DNA of 64,000 nucleotides, taken from Agarilytica rhodophyticola. Its GTDB lineage: Bacteria; Pseudomonadota; Gammaproteobacteria; Pseudomonadales; Cellvibrionaceae. Positions 26,249-34,948 of the stretch are shown here, piece after piece. The stretch is from assembly GCF_002157225.2 (NCBI RefSeq), contig NZ_CP020038.1, positions 5,548,501-5,612,500 on the forward strand. Direction: 5' to 3'. Made by a program: the position numbers and the translations under genes. The notes below the pieces were generated by a model. The model was not told the origin of the DNA, made no database searches, and saw only the letters and a list, made by a program, of their open reading frames with translations. Positions within the stretch are counted from its first letter, which is position 1; each line of letters begins with the position of its first letter.

Positions 26249-27316
26249 ATGTCAAATATATTAGTAAGTTCAACAGAAGAACTAGCTGAGGTCGAATATC
26301 TACTATCTAAGAAAATGCCTCATTACCGGCAGGCTTATAGTGATAGAACATCGTGGCTGATGGCTTGTATAGCAGAGCTTTCCTATTTGAAGTTTAACCC
26401 CATATTCAAGCATAAAGAGAAGGAATACCTTGTCGAAAGAGTGGCCAGCATTCTTGATCAGCACAAAATGACGCCATTGCTTAAACTCATTAAAAGTTTT
26501 GAGTACGATCCAGAAGAAGAAAGGAAAAAACTAGAGGAAAACGCTGATTTTTTACAAATGGAGTTAAAAGAAACATTTGATAATGATGGCGTACAAGCAA
26601 TTTTATTAGAGAGCGACACCTCGATTATCTTGGCATTTCGAGGAACCGAGCCCAACAGTATAAATGACATAACAACAGATTTTAAGTCTTCCACAATCCC
26701 CTGTAAGTCGGGAGGAAAAATACATTCAGGCTTTAGCCAGGCCTATGATAAAGTAGCCGTCGACATTCAAATCGCATTAGATAAAGAACAAGCACAACAC
26801 AAGCCTTTGTTTATAACAGGCCATAGTTTGGGTGGAGCCTTAGCTACTATAGCAGCAAAAAAACTTACTCATACGGCAGGTATTGCAGCATGTTATACAT
26901 ACGGTTCTCCTAGAGTTGCAGATAGAGTTTGGTTCAGTGATATGAAGACACCTCTTTATCGCATCGTGAATGCCGCAGACCCTGTCACCATGATGCCCAC
27001 AGGTGACGAATTGATTGGCTTACTGGCTTGGCTATCAAAATTTATACCTTATATTGGTGACGATATTAGAAATACATTGCTATCGAGATTTAGTGGTTAT
27101 TATCACGGTGGGGATATGCGTTATTTAACTAACTGCCCTCAGGGGTATTATGAAGATGTTAAATTACTATATTCTGTTAGTTTTTTATTCAGAGTAAAAG
27201 CATTTATTGTGAAAAAAATGCCCTGGTCAAAAATATTGACGGATCACTCTGTGGAAATTTACCGGAAGAAGCTAAAAATAATTGCTTACAATAGGCAGTG
27301 CAAAAATACCCAATAA
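26249..27316 (+). CDS. Class 3 lipase-like alpha/beta hydrolase
   Basis: A 355-residue hydrolase with the lipase elbow GHSLGGALA, an upstream AFRGTEP oxyanion-type segment, an acidic residue in NAADPVTMMP and a late histidine (YYHGGDMRY), which together match the fungal-type class 3 lipase fold. There is no signal peptide, so it is cytosolic or delivered by a specialised system; no secretion gene is nearby. I chose ATG 26249 with AAGG six bases upstream instead of the TTG at 26243. A lysine-rich C-terminal tail (about 310-355) follows the catalytic domain. The lipid substrate is unknown. Confidence 0.8.
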   Translation: MSNILVSSTEELAEVEYLLSKKMPHYRQAYSDRTSWLMACIAELSYLKFNPIFKHKEKEYLVERVASILDQHKMTPLLKLIKSFEYDPEEERKKLEENADFLQMELKETFDNDGVQAILLESDTSIILAFRGTEPNSINDITTDFKSSTIPCKSGGKIHSGFSQAYDKVAVDIQIALDKEQAQHKPLFITGHSLGGALATIAAKKLTHTAGIAACYTYGSPRVADRVWFSDMKTPLYRIVNAADPVTMMPTGDELIGLLAWLSKFIPYIGDDIRNTLLSRFSGYYHGGDMRYLTNCPQGYYEDVKLLYSVSFLFRVKAFIVKKMPWSKILTDHSVEIYRKKLKIIAYNRQCKNTQ

Positions 27317-27398
27317 TTATAGTGCTAAGGCTGTAAGTAAATAAAAATACACCTTTAAATTTCGCATAATAGTATTTAAGGGTTGTATGCCATTTATT

Positions 27399-27423
27399 AA
27401 TAGTCTGCTAAGCAGACTATTTT
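27399..27423. terminator. Bidirectional terminator between lipase and S9 peptidase genes
   Basis: AATAGTCTGCT and AGCAGACTATT form an 11-bp stem with one central base, flanked by T/A tracts on both sides, 8 bp from the end of the minus-strand gene. Confidence 0.65.
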
Positions 27424-27430
27424 ACTGGGT

Positions 27431-29449
27431 TTATTGAGCTTTAGCTGCAGGGATAGCAACATCTTGTCCTATATGCTTATCTAGAAACTTAATGAGCCTA
27501 CTGTATAAATCTTTGCGGTTTCTCATGCTCCAAACTCCATGGCCGCTATCGCCATACAATAACCATTTTGGCTCCTTGCCTGCGCGTTTTAAAGCTTTGC
27601 GCATTTTTTTTGCATGTATGAGTGGTGCCCTTAGATCTTCTTCGCCGTGAATTAACATTACTGCTGCTTTGATTTGATCGGCATAATTAACCGGCGAGAA
27701 TTCTCTTAATTGCTGCTGATCGTGACCAAGTACTTTTTGCAAATATGCCTCCCCACCCCATAGATCAGGAATATCACCTTTAGAGTACATTAATTCCAGA
27801 TCGTAAATACCAACATAGCCAATACTACATTTAAAGGTATCAGGTTCTCGTACAGCAGCCATTAACGAAGCGTAACCACCATAGCTTGCACCAAAAATAC
27901 AAGCGCGGTTTGCATCGATGGCTTCTGTCTTAAAAATATATTGAGTGCCATCAAGAATATCGTTAATTATGCCGCTACCCCACTGGCGATTGCCCATATC
28001 CTCAAACTTATTGCCATAACCACCACTACCGCGAAAATTTATCTGTAAAACAGCATAGCCTCGGTTGGCAAGTAGTTGCACTTCATCATCGTATTGCCAA
28101 TAATCTCTAATCCCGTGAGGGCCACCATGAACCAGTACAACCAAAGGTGATTTTTTACCACCTTTAACTTCAGGTAAAGTAAGAAAGCCTTTAATTTTAA
28201 TACCATCTCTAGCGTTGAACGCTATATGCTTTACCGGACGCATCAACCTTGGATCGACCCAGGATTTATTTATCCAAGCGAGTTGAGCCTTTTTGCTTTC
28301 GGTATTATAGAGATAGTACTCTCCCGGATTTATATCACTCTCGACACGCACTAAAATAAGTTTTCCATCCCTAGTTCGGCTAGTAAAAAATATATCTTGC
28401 CCCTTAAAAGCTTTTACTAGTTTCTTATGATTTTTAACAACATTACTATCTGAATCGGTATAATAATATTGGGTTTTATCCGGATAAGCGACACCTACCA
28501 CAGGCTTTAAGCTATGTGGATCATAAATCCAATTATTAATATTGGACTCAGTATTGTTAAACACTTTTACCAATCCACCTTCAGCAAAGTCTAATTCATA
28601 GACATTAGTCAAACCGGCATCCCCTTCCGCTACTTCGAAATAAGCTTTGGTAGAGTCTCTACTTATGGCAACAGGTTTGATATCGTCATCAATACCAAGG
28701 GATTGCGACAACATTTGCCATTCTTGCTTATTTTTCTTTCGATAAGCCGAAAGAAATTTATTGTCTTTTGTTTGCCAACGAATAAAATTAACGTTGCCGT
28801 TATCGTCGGCTAATGCAGATACATTGTTATAAGGAATAAATTCAATTTTTTTCTTTTTCCCTGAATAAATATTTAATTTACTTATAATTGCAGAGCGCGA
28901 ACGCCTGTCGTACCAGTAATTTCCCTGCTGTTCCCAAGGATATTCAATAATTAGAATATGTTTCTTATCTTTTGGCAGGACGTTGAGTACCTCTAAACTG
29001 GAATAATTATCATCCTTGGTGAATAGACGAGAGCCAGTGCGTTTATCACCGGCGCGATAGCCGTAGAGATATTTTGCCTTTGAGTTATCGATATTGATAC
29101 CAAATAACTCACCGGTAGAAAATTTACTATCATGACCTGGGCGTCTTTCAGCTATTTCGTAGATAACGCGTTCATCGCTAACCCAAGCTACAGAATGGAT
29201 GTCACCACCACCGAAAGCTCTAGTACCGCCAACTATTTTTCCTTGTTCGATATTGATAAATATTAATGCCACACCGTCTTTACCTCTAAGCCTGCCAGCT
29301 AGATGTTTACCGTCTGGCGATATTTTTATATCGAGATAATCCCCATGTTTAATAAACGTTTCGATAGGCAAGACTTCCGCGCGCAAAGAAAAGGTACTAA
29401 AGACGAAAAATAGAGTAGATAAAAAATATATAAGTTGACGTTTATCCAT
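27431..29449 (-). CDS. S9-family serine peptidase (prolyl oligopeptidase fold), secreted
   Basis: A 672-residue exported peptidase with a signal peptide (FLSTLFFVFSTFSLRA). The N-terminal beta-propeller part is followed by an alpha/beta hydrolase with the catalytic triad S522 in GASYGGY, D605 in HGEEDLRAP and H637 in GDSGHGVW. The preceding VLVHGGPHGIRDYW and NFRGSGGYG loops are typical for acylaminoacyl-peptidase and DPP-like enzymes. It would cleave short peptides in the periplasm. A second S9 enzyme lies 5.5 kb away. No operon partner is evident. Confidence 0.88.
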   Translation of the reverse strand: MDKRQLIYFLSTLFFVFSTFSLRAEVLPIETFIKHGDYLDIKISPDGKHLAGRLRGKDGVALIFINIEQGKIVGGTRAFGGGDIHSVAWVSDERVIYEIAERRPGHDSKFSTGELFGINIDNSKAKYLYGYRAGDKRTGSRLFTKDDNYSSLEVLNVLPKDKKHILIIEYPWEQQGNYWYDRRSRSAIISKLNIYSGKKKKIEFIPYNNVSALADDNGNVNFIRWQTKDNKFLSAYRKKNKQEWQMLSQSLGIDDDIKPVAISRDSTKAYFEVAEGDAGLTNVYELDFAEGGLVKVFNNTESNINNWIYDPHSLKPVVGVAYPDKTQYYYTDSDSNVVKNHKKLVKAFKGQDIFFTSRTRDGKLILVRVESDINPGEYYLYNTESKKAQLAWINKSWVDPRLMRPVKHIAFNARDGIKIKGFLTLPEVKGGKKSPLVVLVHGGPHGIRDYWQYDDEVQLLANRGYAVLQINFRGSGGYGNKFEDMGNRQWGSGIINDILDGTQYIFKTEAIDANRACIFGASYGGYASLMAAVREPDTFKCSIGYVGIYDLELMYSKGDIPDLWGGEAYLQKVLGHDQQQLREFSPVNYADQIKAAVMLIHGEEDLRAPLIHAKKMRKALKRAGKEPKWLLYGDSGHGVWSMRNRKDLYSRLIKFLDKHIGQDVAIPAAKAQ

Positions 29450-29635
29450 AACGCAGATGATCCTTTAAGTAAATAATATAGCCTACACCGAGGTATTAAG
29501 AGTATAGCTGGGGATAAGTAATGGAAGAATATGATCCTGAGAAGAAGGGGGGGTTAAATGGGTGCTAATAAGTATGAAGTGCATCTCGAATCCTTTCAAA
29601 TAATCACTATCCCTAAATTAGGATGTATAATAGCA

Positions 29636-30595
29636 TTAATTGACTAATAATTTCTTACGTACTTTAGCCAACGGCGCATTATCATTATAGACAATCTCAT
29701 CGCCTTTCATACTAACTCCCAGCTGCTGCCAGAGCTGATCCAAGTCGATATGAGTATACTGTAATGCCATCTCGCGGTAGTTGCGCTTAAATGCATCGAC
29801 TTTTAAGGCATCGTCCCCTAGTTTCATTAAATCGAGAATATCAGCTTCACGCACCATAGTATGACCAGATGCTGCAATATGCCTCAGAGCATCGCGTATA
29901 CCATGGCGATTGTCTGTTTGTCGGCGGATATCAATATCCACGAGCAAGCAAAATAGCGCGCCTCCCCAATAGGTTCTACCCCAGGTGGCAGTATTATCCA
30001 AACCCGTTTCATGGCGCTTGGGGACACCGTTAGGCATCCCCTTCATAAAACCTCGCCAAACATAGTCTTCTGTTAGATCACCCGCCTGCAAGCGTGAGAT
30101 AGACTCCACGTAAACCGCAAGTCCCTCTTCAAGCCAATGGTGTTTACGTCGCACATTGGCCATGGCTAGATGTGCCATTTCATGCACCATCACCCAATCT
30201 TTTATAAACGATTTTTCAGTGGCATTTTTGCCTACCCAAACGTTAATAACCGGCAGCTCTCCACCGAATACAATGCCTGAACTAACACTGTCTCCTTCTC
30301 CTTCGATTAGTGCAATTACCAAATTGGATACCGGAAAGCCATCATAATATTTAGCTACCGTTTGGGCCGATTTTTCCACCCAAATCAAAGCTTGCTCTCT
30401 AAGTTTCTTTAAACCACCATCAGTGAACACCACCTCTATCTCACTATCACCTATTTTAACAAGCTCCCCTGTATCGGAAGAAACTTTACCTTCCTCGGTG
30501 TATGATGCTGGTGAATGCACTAAAAACCAGAGGCATAGAAATATTGCCAATGAAGGCATATTGAAACGAGGCAAACTTCGATAAGTCAACAGCAT
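29636..30595 (-). CDS. Exported HExxH peptidase, MA-clan (gluzincin-like)
   Basis: A 319-residue protein with a hydrophobic signal segment (SLAIFLCLWFLVHSPAS). The motif VMVHEMAHLAM (H138, E139, H142) plus WLEEGLAVYVES (E157) supplies the zinc ligands and catalytic Glu of an MA-clan peptidase of the M61-like or peptidase-MA type. Length fits a single catalytic domain with a helical tail. The start ATG at 30595 has GGAG five bases upstream; a second Met at residue 13 would give a shorter signal peptide. It diverges from a LysR regulator, which may control it. Substrate unknown. Confidence 0.75.
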   Translation of the reverse strand: MLLTYRSLPRFNMPSLAIFLCLWFLVHSPASYTEEGKVSSDTGELVKIGDSEIEVVFTDGGLKKLREQALIWVEKSAQTVAKYYDGFPVSNLVIALIEGEGDSVSSGIVFGGELPVINVWVGKNATEKSFIKDWVMVHEMAHLAMANVRRKHHWLEEGLAVYVESISRLQAGDLTEDYVWRGFMKGMPNGVPKRHETGLDNTATWGRTYWGGALFCLLVDIDIRRQTDNRHGIRDALRHIAASGHTMVREADILDLMKLGDDALKVDAFKRNYREMALQYTHIDLDQLWQQLGVSMKGDEIVYNDNAPLAKVRKKLLVN

Positions 30596-30939
30596 AAGAA
30601 CTCCACAATCAACACCTACATACTATATTAATTGGCGTAGAAAGATTATAGTGAAAAATTACCTTTACTTGAGTTCGAGAGCTTACCAACACTAAAAGTT
30701 CTCACAAAAGCCCACCTAATGAAAAAACTTTTTACGCAATCTGCCAACAGGCGAATGATTTTAACCCTTTCTCTTATGCATTAATTCCATCTATACATAT
30801 TTCATAACATGCTGCATACTATTTCTGGGGCTCGATGATGAGGCAATGTCTCTATTTTAAGCCAAAGGCCTATTGATTTCGATATATTTGGAGCATCCAA
30901 CTAGGCCACACTAACATTAGATAATTATTAGAAAAACTT
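30596..30939. other. Divergent intergenic region, no specific site found
   Basis: About 340 bp between the peptidase and the LysR gene. LysR regulators usually bind near their own start, but no clear T-N11-A dyad could be singled out here. Confidence 0.4.
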
Positions 30940-31860
30940 ATGGAACTCAAGTGGTTAGAAGATTTTATCTGCCTTGCAAACATCGGTAGTTTCTCCCAGG
31001 CAGCGGAAAATCGCAATGTAACACAATCGGCTTTTAGCCGCAGAATTATGGCCCTTGAGAAATGGCTGGGCACAACGTTAATCGATAGAACATCTCATCC
31101 GATTCGTCTAACGGAAGATGGTACACGTTTTGTTGAAACAGCGAAGCAATCTGTTCATCTGTTCCATAAGGTTAGAAATGATTTTAATAGTGAGGACAGC
31201 AGTAAACGACGCTCTTTGACCATAGGTATTGCTGACCATTTAGCAATACATTTCTTTCCTTCATGGTTGCGGCAAATAGAAGGTAGCTCTCCTGAATATT
31301 ATTTTGCGTTGTTGTCGAGCATTAAATCTGGAGTTAGTTTTTTTGAATCTCTGCGTTCGCAAGAATATGACTTCCTCATTTGCTATCGAGGTGCAATTAA
31401 TGTCAGCTTACTCGATCCCAAAAACTTCGCTTCTCTCACTCTAGGCCAGGAATCACTAATCCCTGTATGTAAGTCATCACTACTAGAAAGCATGCGGTAT
31501 TTCCTACCAGGAACCCCAGACAAACCTCTGCCTTATATCAGCTACAAACCCTACTCTTTGCTCGCTAAGGAGGTTATTCAACTTACCACACTTAGCAGTG
31601 TCGCACCGATTTATCTGGAAACGGTAATGGAAACCAGCTCTGCTCAGAGTATTAAATCTCTAGTAATGCAAGGTTATGGTGTCGCCTGGCTACCCGAGTC
31701 TGCTGTGGAAAAGGAAATACAATCAGGAGAGCTGAAAGTGATTGGCAATGAAAAGTATTATATTCCGTTGGTCATTGAAATTCACCGCCATATGCTCAAT
31801 ACCAAGGCAGAAATTATGGGTTTTTGGCAGAAACTTGTGAATAACTACATGGACACATAA
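30940..31860 (+). CDS. LysR-family transcriptional regulator
   Basis: A 306-residue regulator with an N-terminal winged helix-turn-helix (LEDFICLANIGSFSQAAENRNVTQSAFSRRIMALEKWLG) and a C-terminal co-inducer domain of two periplasmic-binding-like lobes. The effector cannot be read from the sequence. It is divergent from the HExxH peptidase gene and is followed by about 200 bp before the convergent kinase gene. Full length, intact. Confidence 0.9.
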   Translation: MELKWLEDFICLANIGSFSQAAENRNVTQSAFSRRIMALEKWLGTTLIDRTSHPIRLTEDGTRFVETAKQSVHLFHKVRNDFNSEDSSKRRSLTIGIADHLAIHFFPSWLRQIEGSSPEYYFALLSSIKSGVSFFESLRSQEYDFLICYRGAINVSLLDPKNFASLTLGQESLIPVCKSSLLESMRYFLPGTPDKPLPYISYKPYSLLAKEVIQLTTLSSVAPIYLETVMETSSAQSIKSLVMQGYGVAWLPESAVEKEIQSGELKVIGNEKYYIPLVIEIHRHMLNTKAEIMGFWQKLVNNYMDT

Positions 31861-32054
31861 GACCTATCTTCGTATTGTTCACTTAAGTAAGCCTATTCAC
31901 CCCTATTTTAAATAAAAGTTAAGCGACTATAGCACTGCTTTAAATTTTCCAAGCTTACATTAAAGAAATATTTTAAAAACAAAGAAAATGAGAAAGGGGC
32001 TATTTTATAGCTAATTTATGGCTGACAAGCTCTATAGCTGACGGGCGTTATTTT

Positions 32055-33080
32055 TTAGTAATCCAATGGAAATTCTATGCATACCGATAATCCTTTACCT
32101 TTAGGGTTATCATTGAGTGAAAGTGTACCTGAGTGCAATTCAATAATACGCTTTACAATAGCTAAACCAAGCCCAGTTCCAGAGGTATTCTTGTTATCTC
32201 CTTTTTGAAAACGCCTTAACACACGCTCACGCTGATCCTTATTAATACCCACACCAGTGTCGGTTACTTGCAATCGAGCAATATCATTATTGCGTGATAG
32301 GCAAATCTCAATCTTACCGCCTGCAGGTGTAAACTTAAGTGCATTACTCAATAAGTTTTGCACTAAGATAATAACGCTTTCTTCGCTTGCATGAATATAG
32401 TGGTGTTCATTTTTTTCTGAGTAAAACGTAATATGAATATTGTTGTTAAGTGCTTCAACATTAAATTCATCGACAATTTTTTCGCAGATCTGACCTAATT
32501 CAATTTTATCCATAGATAGGTCTACTTGATTCCCTGTCAGGCGCGTAATAATGAGCAACTGTTCAACCATCCTGGTGGCCCTGTCTACCGATTTTATAAC
32601 GTTATTTAATGCAAGTTCTCGTTCTTCATCAGTATGACTTTGCATAGCTAGCTGTGTTTGCAAACGTATACCCGCCAGTGGCGTTCGCAATTCATGGGAC
32701 GCATCGGCTGTAAACATTTTTTCCTGCTGAATTCGATCTGCATCATACTCGAGTAGAGCATTAATGGCTTCACCCAGTGGTTTAAGTTCTAATGGTAAAT
32801 TTTCTGAATCAACAGGTATACGGTCATCATTTACCTGATCTTTAATGTTTTCAGCAAGATCGACAAGGTATTGAAATTTTTTTATCGGAATAAGGTTACT
32901 CTGTTGCCACATAATATATGTTACGAGAAATACCGATAGTGTAACAAAGGAAATAGAAAGAATAGATAGACTTTCCAACAGGTGTATCGGTATTGCGATT
33001 ACCCACAATGAAATAAGTGTGAAAACAGCGAATGATAATGTGCGACTTTTATTTTTAATGCTTGATTTGATAGCCTGCAT
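32055..33080 (-). CDS. Sensor histidine kinase, QseC/PmrB type with almost no periplasmic domain
   Basis: Two membrane helices (about 15-33 and 40-58) are joined by only a few residues, so there is no extracytoplasmic sensor domain; signal detection must be in the membrane or through partners. Then come a HAMP-like linker, the H-box DASHELRTPLAG (H129), the N-box LLSNALKF, G1 DTGVGI, F and G2 (GTGLGLAIVKRI). It overlaps the response regulator gene by 26 bp and forms one operon with it. It should phosphorylate that regulator. Confidence 0.9.
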   Translation of the reverse strand: MQAIKSSIKNKSRTLSFAVFTLISLWVIAIPIHLLESLSILSISFVTLSVFLVTYIMWQQSNLIPIKKFQYLVDLAENIKDQVNDDRIPVDSENLPLELKPLGEAINALLEYDADRIQQEKMFTADASHELRTPLAGIRLQTQLAMQSHTDEERELALNNVIKSVDRATRMVEQLLIITRLTGNQVDLSMDKIELGQICEKIVDEFNVEALNNNIHITFYSEKNEHHYIHASEESVIILVQNLLSNALKFTPAGGKIEICLSRNNDIARLQVTDTGVGINKDQRERVLRRFQKGDNKNTSGTGLGLAIVKRIIELHSGTLSLNDNPKGKGLSVCIEFPLDY

Positions 33081-33711
33081 GACGAACCGTTCGTATAATG
33101 TTTTTACCTAATTTTTTTCGTATGCCATGTATATGAACTTCAACAGTATTACTTTCAATTTCTGCATTCCACCCATACAGAGTATCTTCCAACTGTGCTT
33201 TCGATATAAGCCTCTCAGGCTTTTCCATTAAAGCATGCAAAATCGCAAACTCTTTGGCGCCCAGCTCAACCTCTTCATTATCGAGTAAAACTTTATGGCT
33301 AACTGGATCGAGTACAACATCACCAATTTGCAAAACAGGAGAGCCACTTCCGTTTGATCGCCGCCTTAATGCACGCATTCTAGCTAATAGCTCATTTAAA
33401 TCAAATGGCTTTATTAAGTAATCATCTGCTCCTGCATCCAGCCCACTAATTTTGGAAGAGATTTCATCGTATGCAGTGAGTATAAGCACCGGCATTTGGT
33501 TATTTTCTCTACGTAATTTATAAAGTATATCTAAACCCGAACCATCGGGAAGACCGATATCCAAAATTAATATATCATATGTTTGTGTAACCAGTGCCGC
33601 CTGTGCAGATGCAACAGTTTCTACCCAGTCAACGGTATAATTATTGTTAGTCAAGCTTTGAACTAAGCCGCTTCCAATAATTTGGTCGTCCTCTACAATA
33701 AGTACTCTCAT
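33055..33711 (-). CDS. OmpR-family response regulator, PmrA/QseB type
   Basis: A 218-residue regulator: receiver domain with D51 as the phosphorylation site and acidic pocket D8/D9, then a winged-helix DNA-binding domain with GAKEFAILHALMEKPERLISKAQLEDTLYGW and a late NTVEVHIHGIRKKLG, which is the PmrA/QseB subfamily signature. I chose the internal ATG at 33711 because the receiver starts directly there; an upstream ATG at 33738 adds nine unneeded residues. A perfect PmrA-type box lies in the divergent promoter region at 34089 and predicts control of the gene at 34217. Confidence 0.9.
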   Translation of the reverse strand: MRVLIVEDDQIIGSGLVQSLTNNNYTVDWVETVASAQAALVTQTYDILILDIGLPDGSGLDILYKLRRENNQMPVLILTAYDEISSKISGLDAGADDYLIKPFDLNELLARMRALRRRSNGSGSPVLQIGDVVLDPVSHKVLLDNEEVELGAKEFAILHALMEKPERLISKAQLEDTLYGWNAEIESNTVEVHIHGIRKKLGKNIIRTVRHAGYQIKH

Positions 33712-34088
33712 TTTGATGACCCCTGAATAAACAGGCACATTGCCTTATGTTCGAGTGATAATAATAAGTAGTCTAGGGCCTATTCATACCAGACTATTTT
33801 AAGTCTTGCCTATTGCGATCCCTAAGTTAAAGCGATTATATCTAGACGATGAATAATAATGTGAACCGAGTCAAGTATTTGCTACTGTGATACAAGCATA
33901 TGTATATATTATTGTAGAAAAGTATTACTTATTTATGTTTTATCTTCTCATAGATTGCTCTGACCATTTTATCTATGATAGCTGATTTATTAATAAATTA
34001 TTAACAACAACAATTAAGTGGATATTCATAATATCCTAACTTTTCTTTTTTGGTACTCAGTTCAAAAATCACATGCTTTTTTTGTCTT

Positions 34089-34105
34089 CTTAAGTTTGAC
34101 TTAAG
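34089..34105. promoter_or_regulatory. PmrA/QseB-type box (CTTAAG-N5-CTTAAG)
   Basis: CTTAAG-TTTGA-CTTAAG is an exact match to the direct-repeat site of PmrA/QseB regulators (YTTAAK-N5-YTTAAK). It lies 111 bp before the NTF2-like gene and faces the two-component operon, so it links the two. Confidence 0.7.
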
Positions 34106-34216
34106 TTTTGTTATTTACATTCCCTGCACGTAGAAACGAACAAAAAATAAGTTCGTGTTTATGATCATCAACACTAAATTCCAATTTTATCTACGATAAT
34201 CGAAAGGTAATAAACT

Positions 34217-34792
34217 ATGACAAAAACTATTTCTATAATGATCAGTATGCTTGCATTGTCTTTAGGGAGTACCGTTTGTTTTTCTGATGATGACGATGAC
34301 GCAATTACAAAAGCTGAAGTGTATGAAGCACAAAGAATTTGGGGAGAAGGCATCGTCGCCATCGGCGATGCTTATACAAATGGTGGAGATTATAAAGCTT
34401 TAGCCGCTGACCATGTGGCAACTCTTTATGCTTATGATCAAGACACTGTGCTTTTCAAACCGACTAAAGCTGCCGAACAACAATTCCGCCTTAACGAGCT
34501 CGATGCGGTTTCCTACTTTGTAACGGGTGTTGTTGCTGAAGATAAGGGATTTGCTCTGCAGACATGGTCAGCTGTTCGATTTGAAAATGCCGACATTATC
34601 ATTGACTCTGATTCCGCTGTAGCCATGGGTAATTATTTTTTCACAGACGCCAATACGGGAGAAGAAGTTAAAGTAGAATTTACTTTTGGTTATGTGCGAG
34701 ATAAAGATGGCGATGATGATGACGACGATGAAGAAGGTGGTGCACTTTTGATTAACCTTCATCACTCAGCGCTTCCTTACAACCCTAAATAG
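34217..34792 (+). CDS. Secreted NTF2-like protein with Asp-rich stretches
   Basis: A 191-residue exported protein (signal peptide to about residue 23, then SDDDDDA). The fold is the NTF2/SnoaL-like cone: AQRIWGEGIVAIGDAYTNGGDY, LYAYDQDTVLFKPTKA and AVAMGNYFFTD are typical of a marine gammaproteobacterial family that is often mis-named phosphoribosyl-AMP cyclohydrolase. An extra loop at about 163-173 (DGDDDDDDEEGG) and the acidic N-terminus suggest cation binding. A PmrA-type box upstream and a strong terminator downstream show it is a single-gene, regulated transcript. Function unknown; metal or cation-peptide response is an inference from the regulator class. Confidence 0.75.
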   Translation: MTKTISIMISMLALSLGSTVCFSDDDDDAITKAEVYEAQRIWGEGIVAIGDAYTNGGDYKALAADHVATLYAYDQDTVLFKPTKAAEQQFRLNELDAVSYFVTGVVAEDKGFALQTWSAVRFENADIIIDSDSAVAMGNYFFTDANTGEEVKVEFTFGYVRDKDGDDDDDDEEGGALLINLHHSALPYNPK

Positions 34793-34858
34793 ACCTAAAT
34801 AATTCTCATTAACTCACCAGACCAATTTTTATAAGCAGTTTGAGAAGTATCCGCTAAG

Positions 34859-34881
34859 CGGTGGCTCCGGCCACCGTTTTT
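34859..34881 (+). terminator. Intrinsic terminator of the NTF2-like gene
   Basis: CGGTGGC-TCCG-GCCACCG followed by TTTTTATA, 67 bp after the stop codon. Confidence 0.85.
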
Positions 34882-34948
34882 ATAATAATTGAATAATAAA
34901 ATAGATCTATATTGATGTTGGTTAAAACAATAGTTTTGGTCAAGACAA

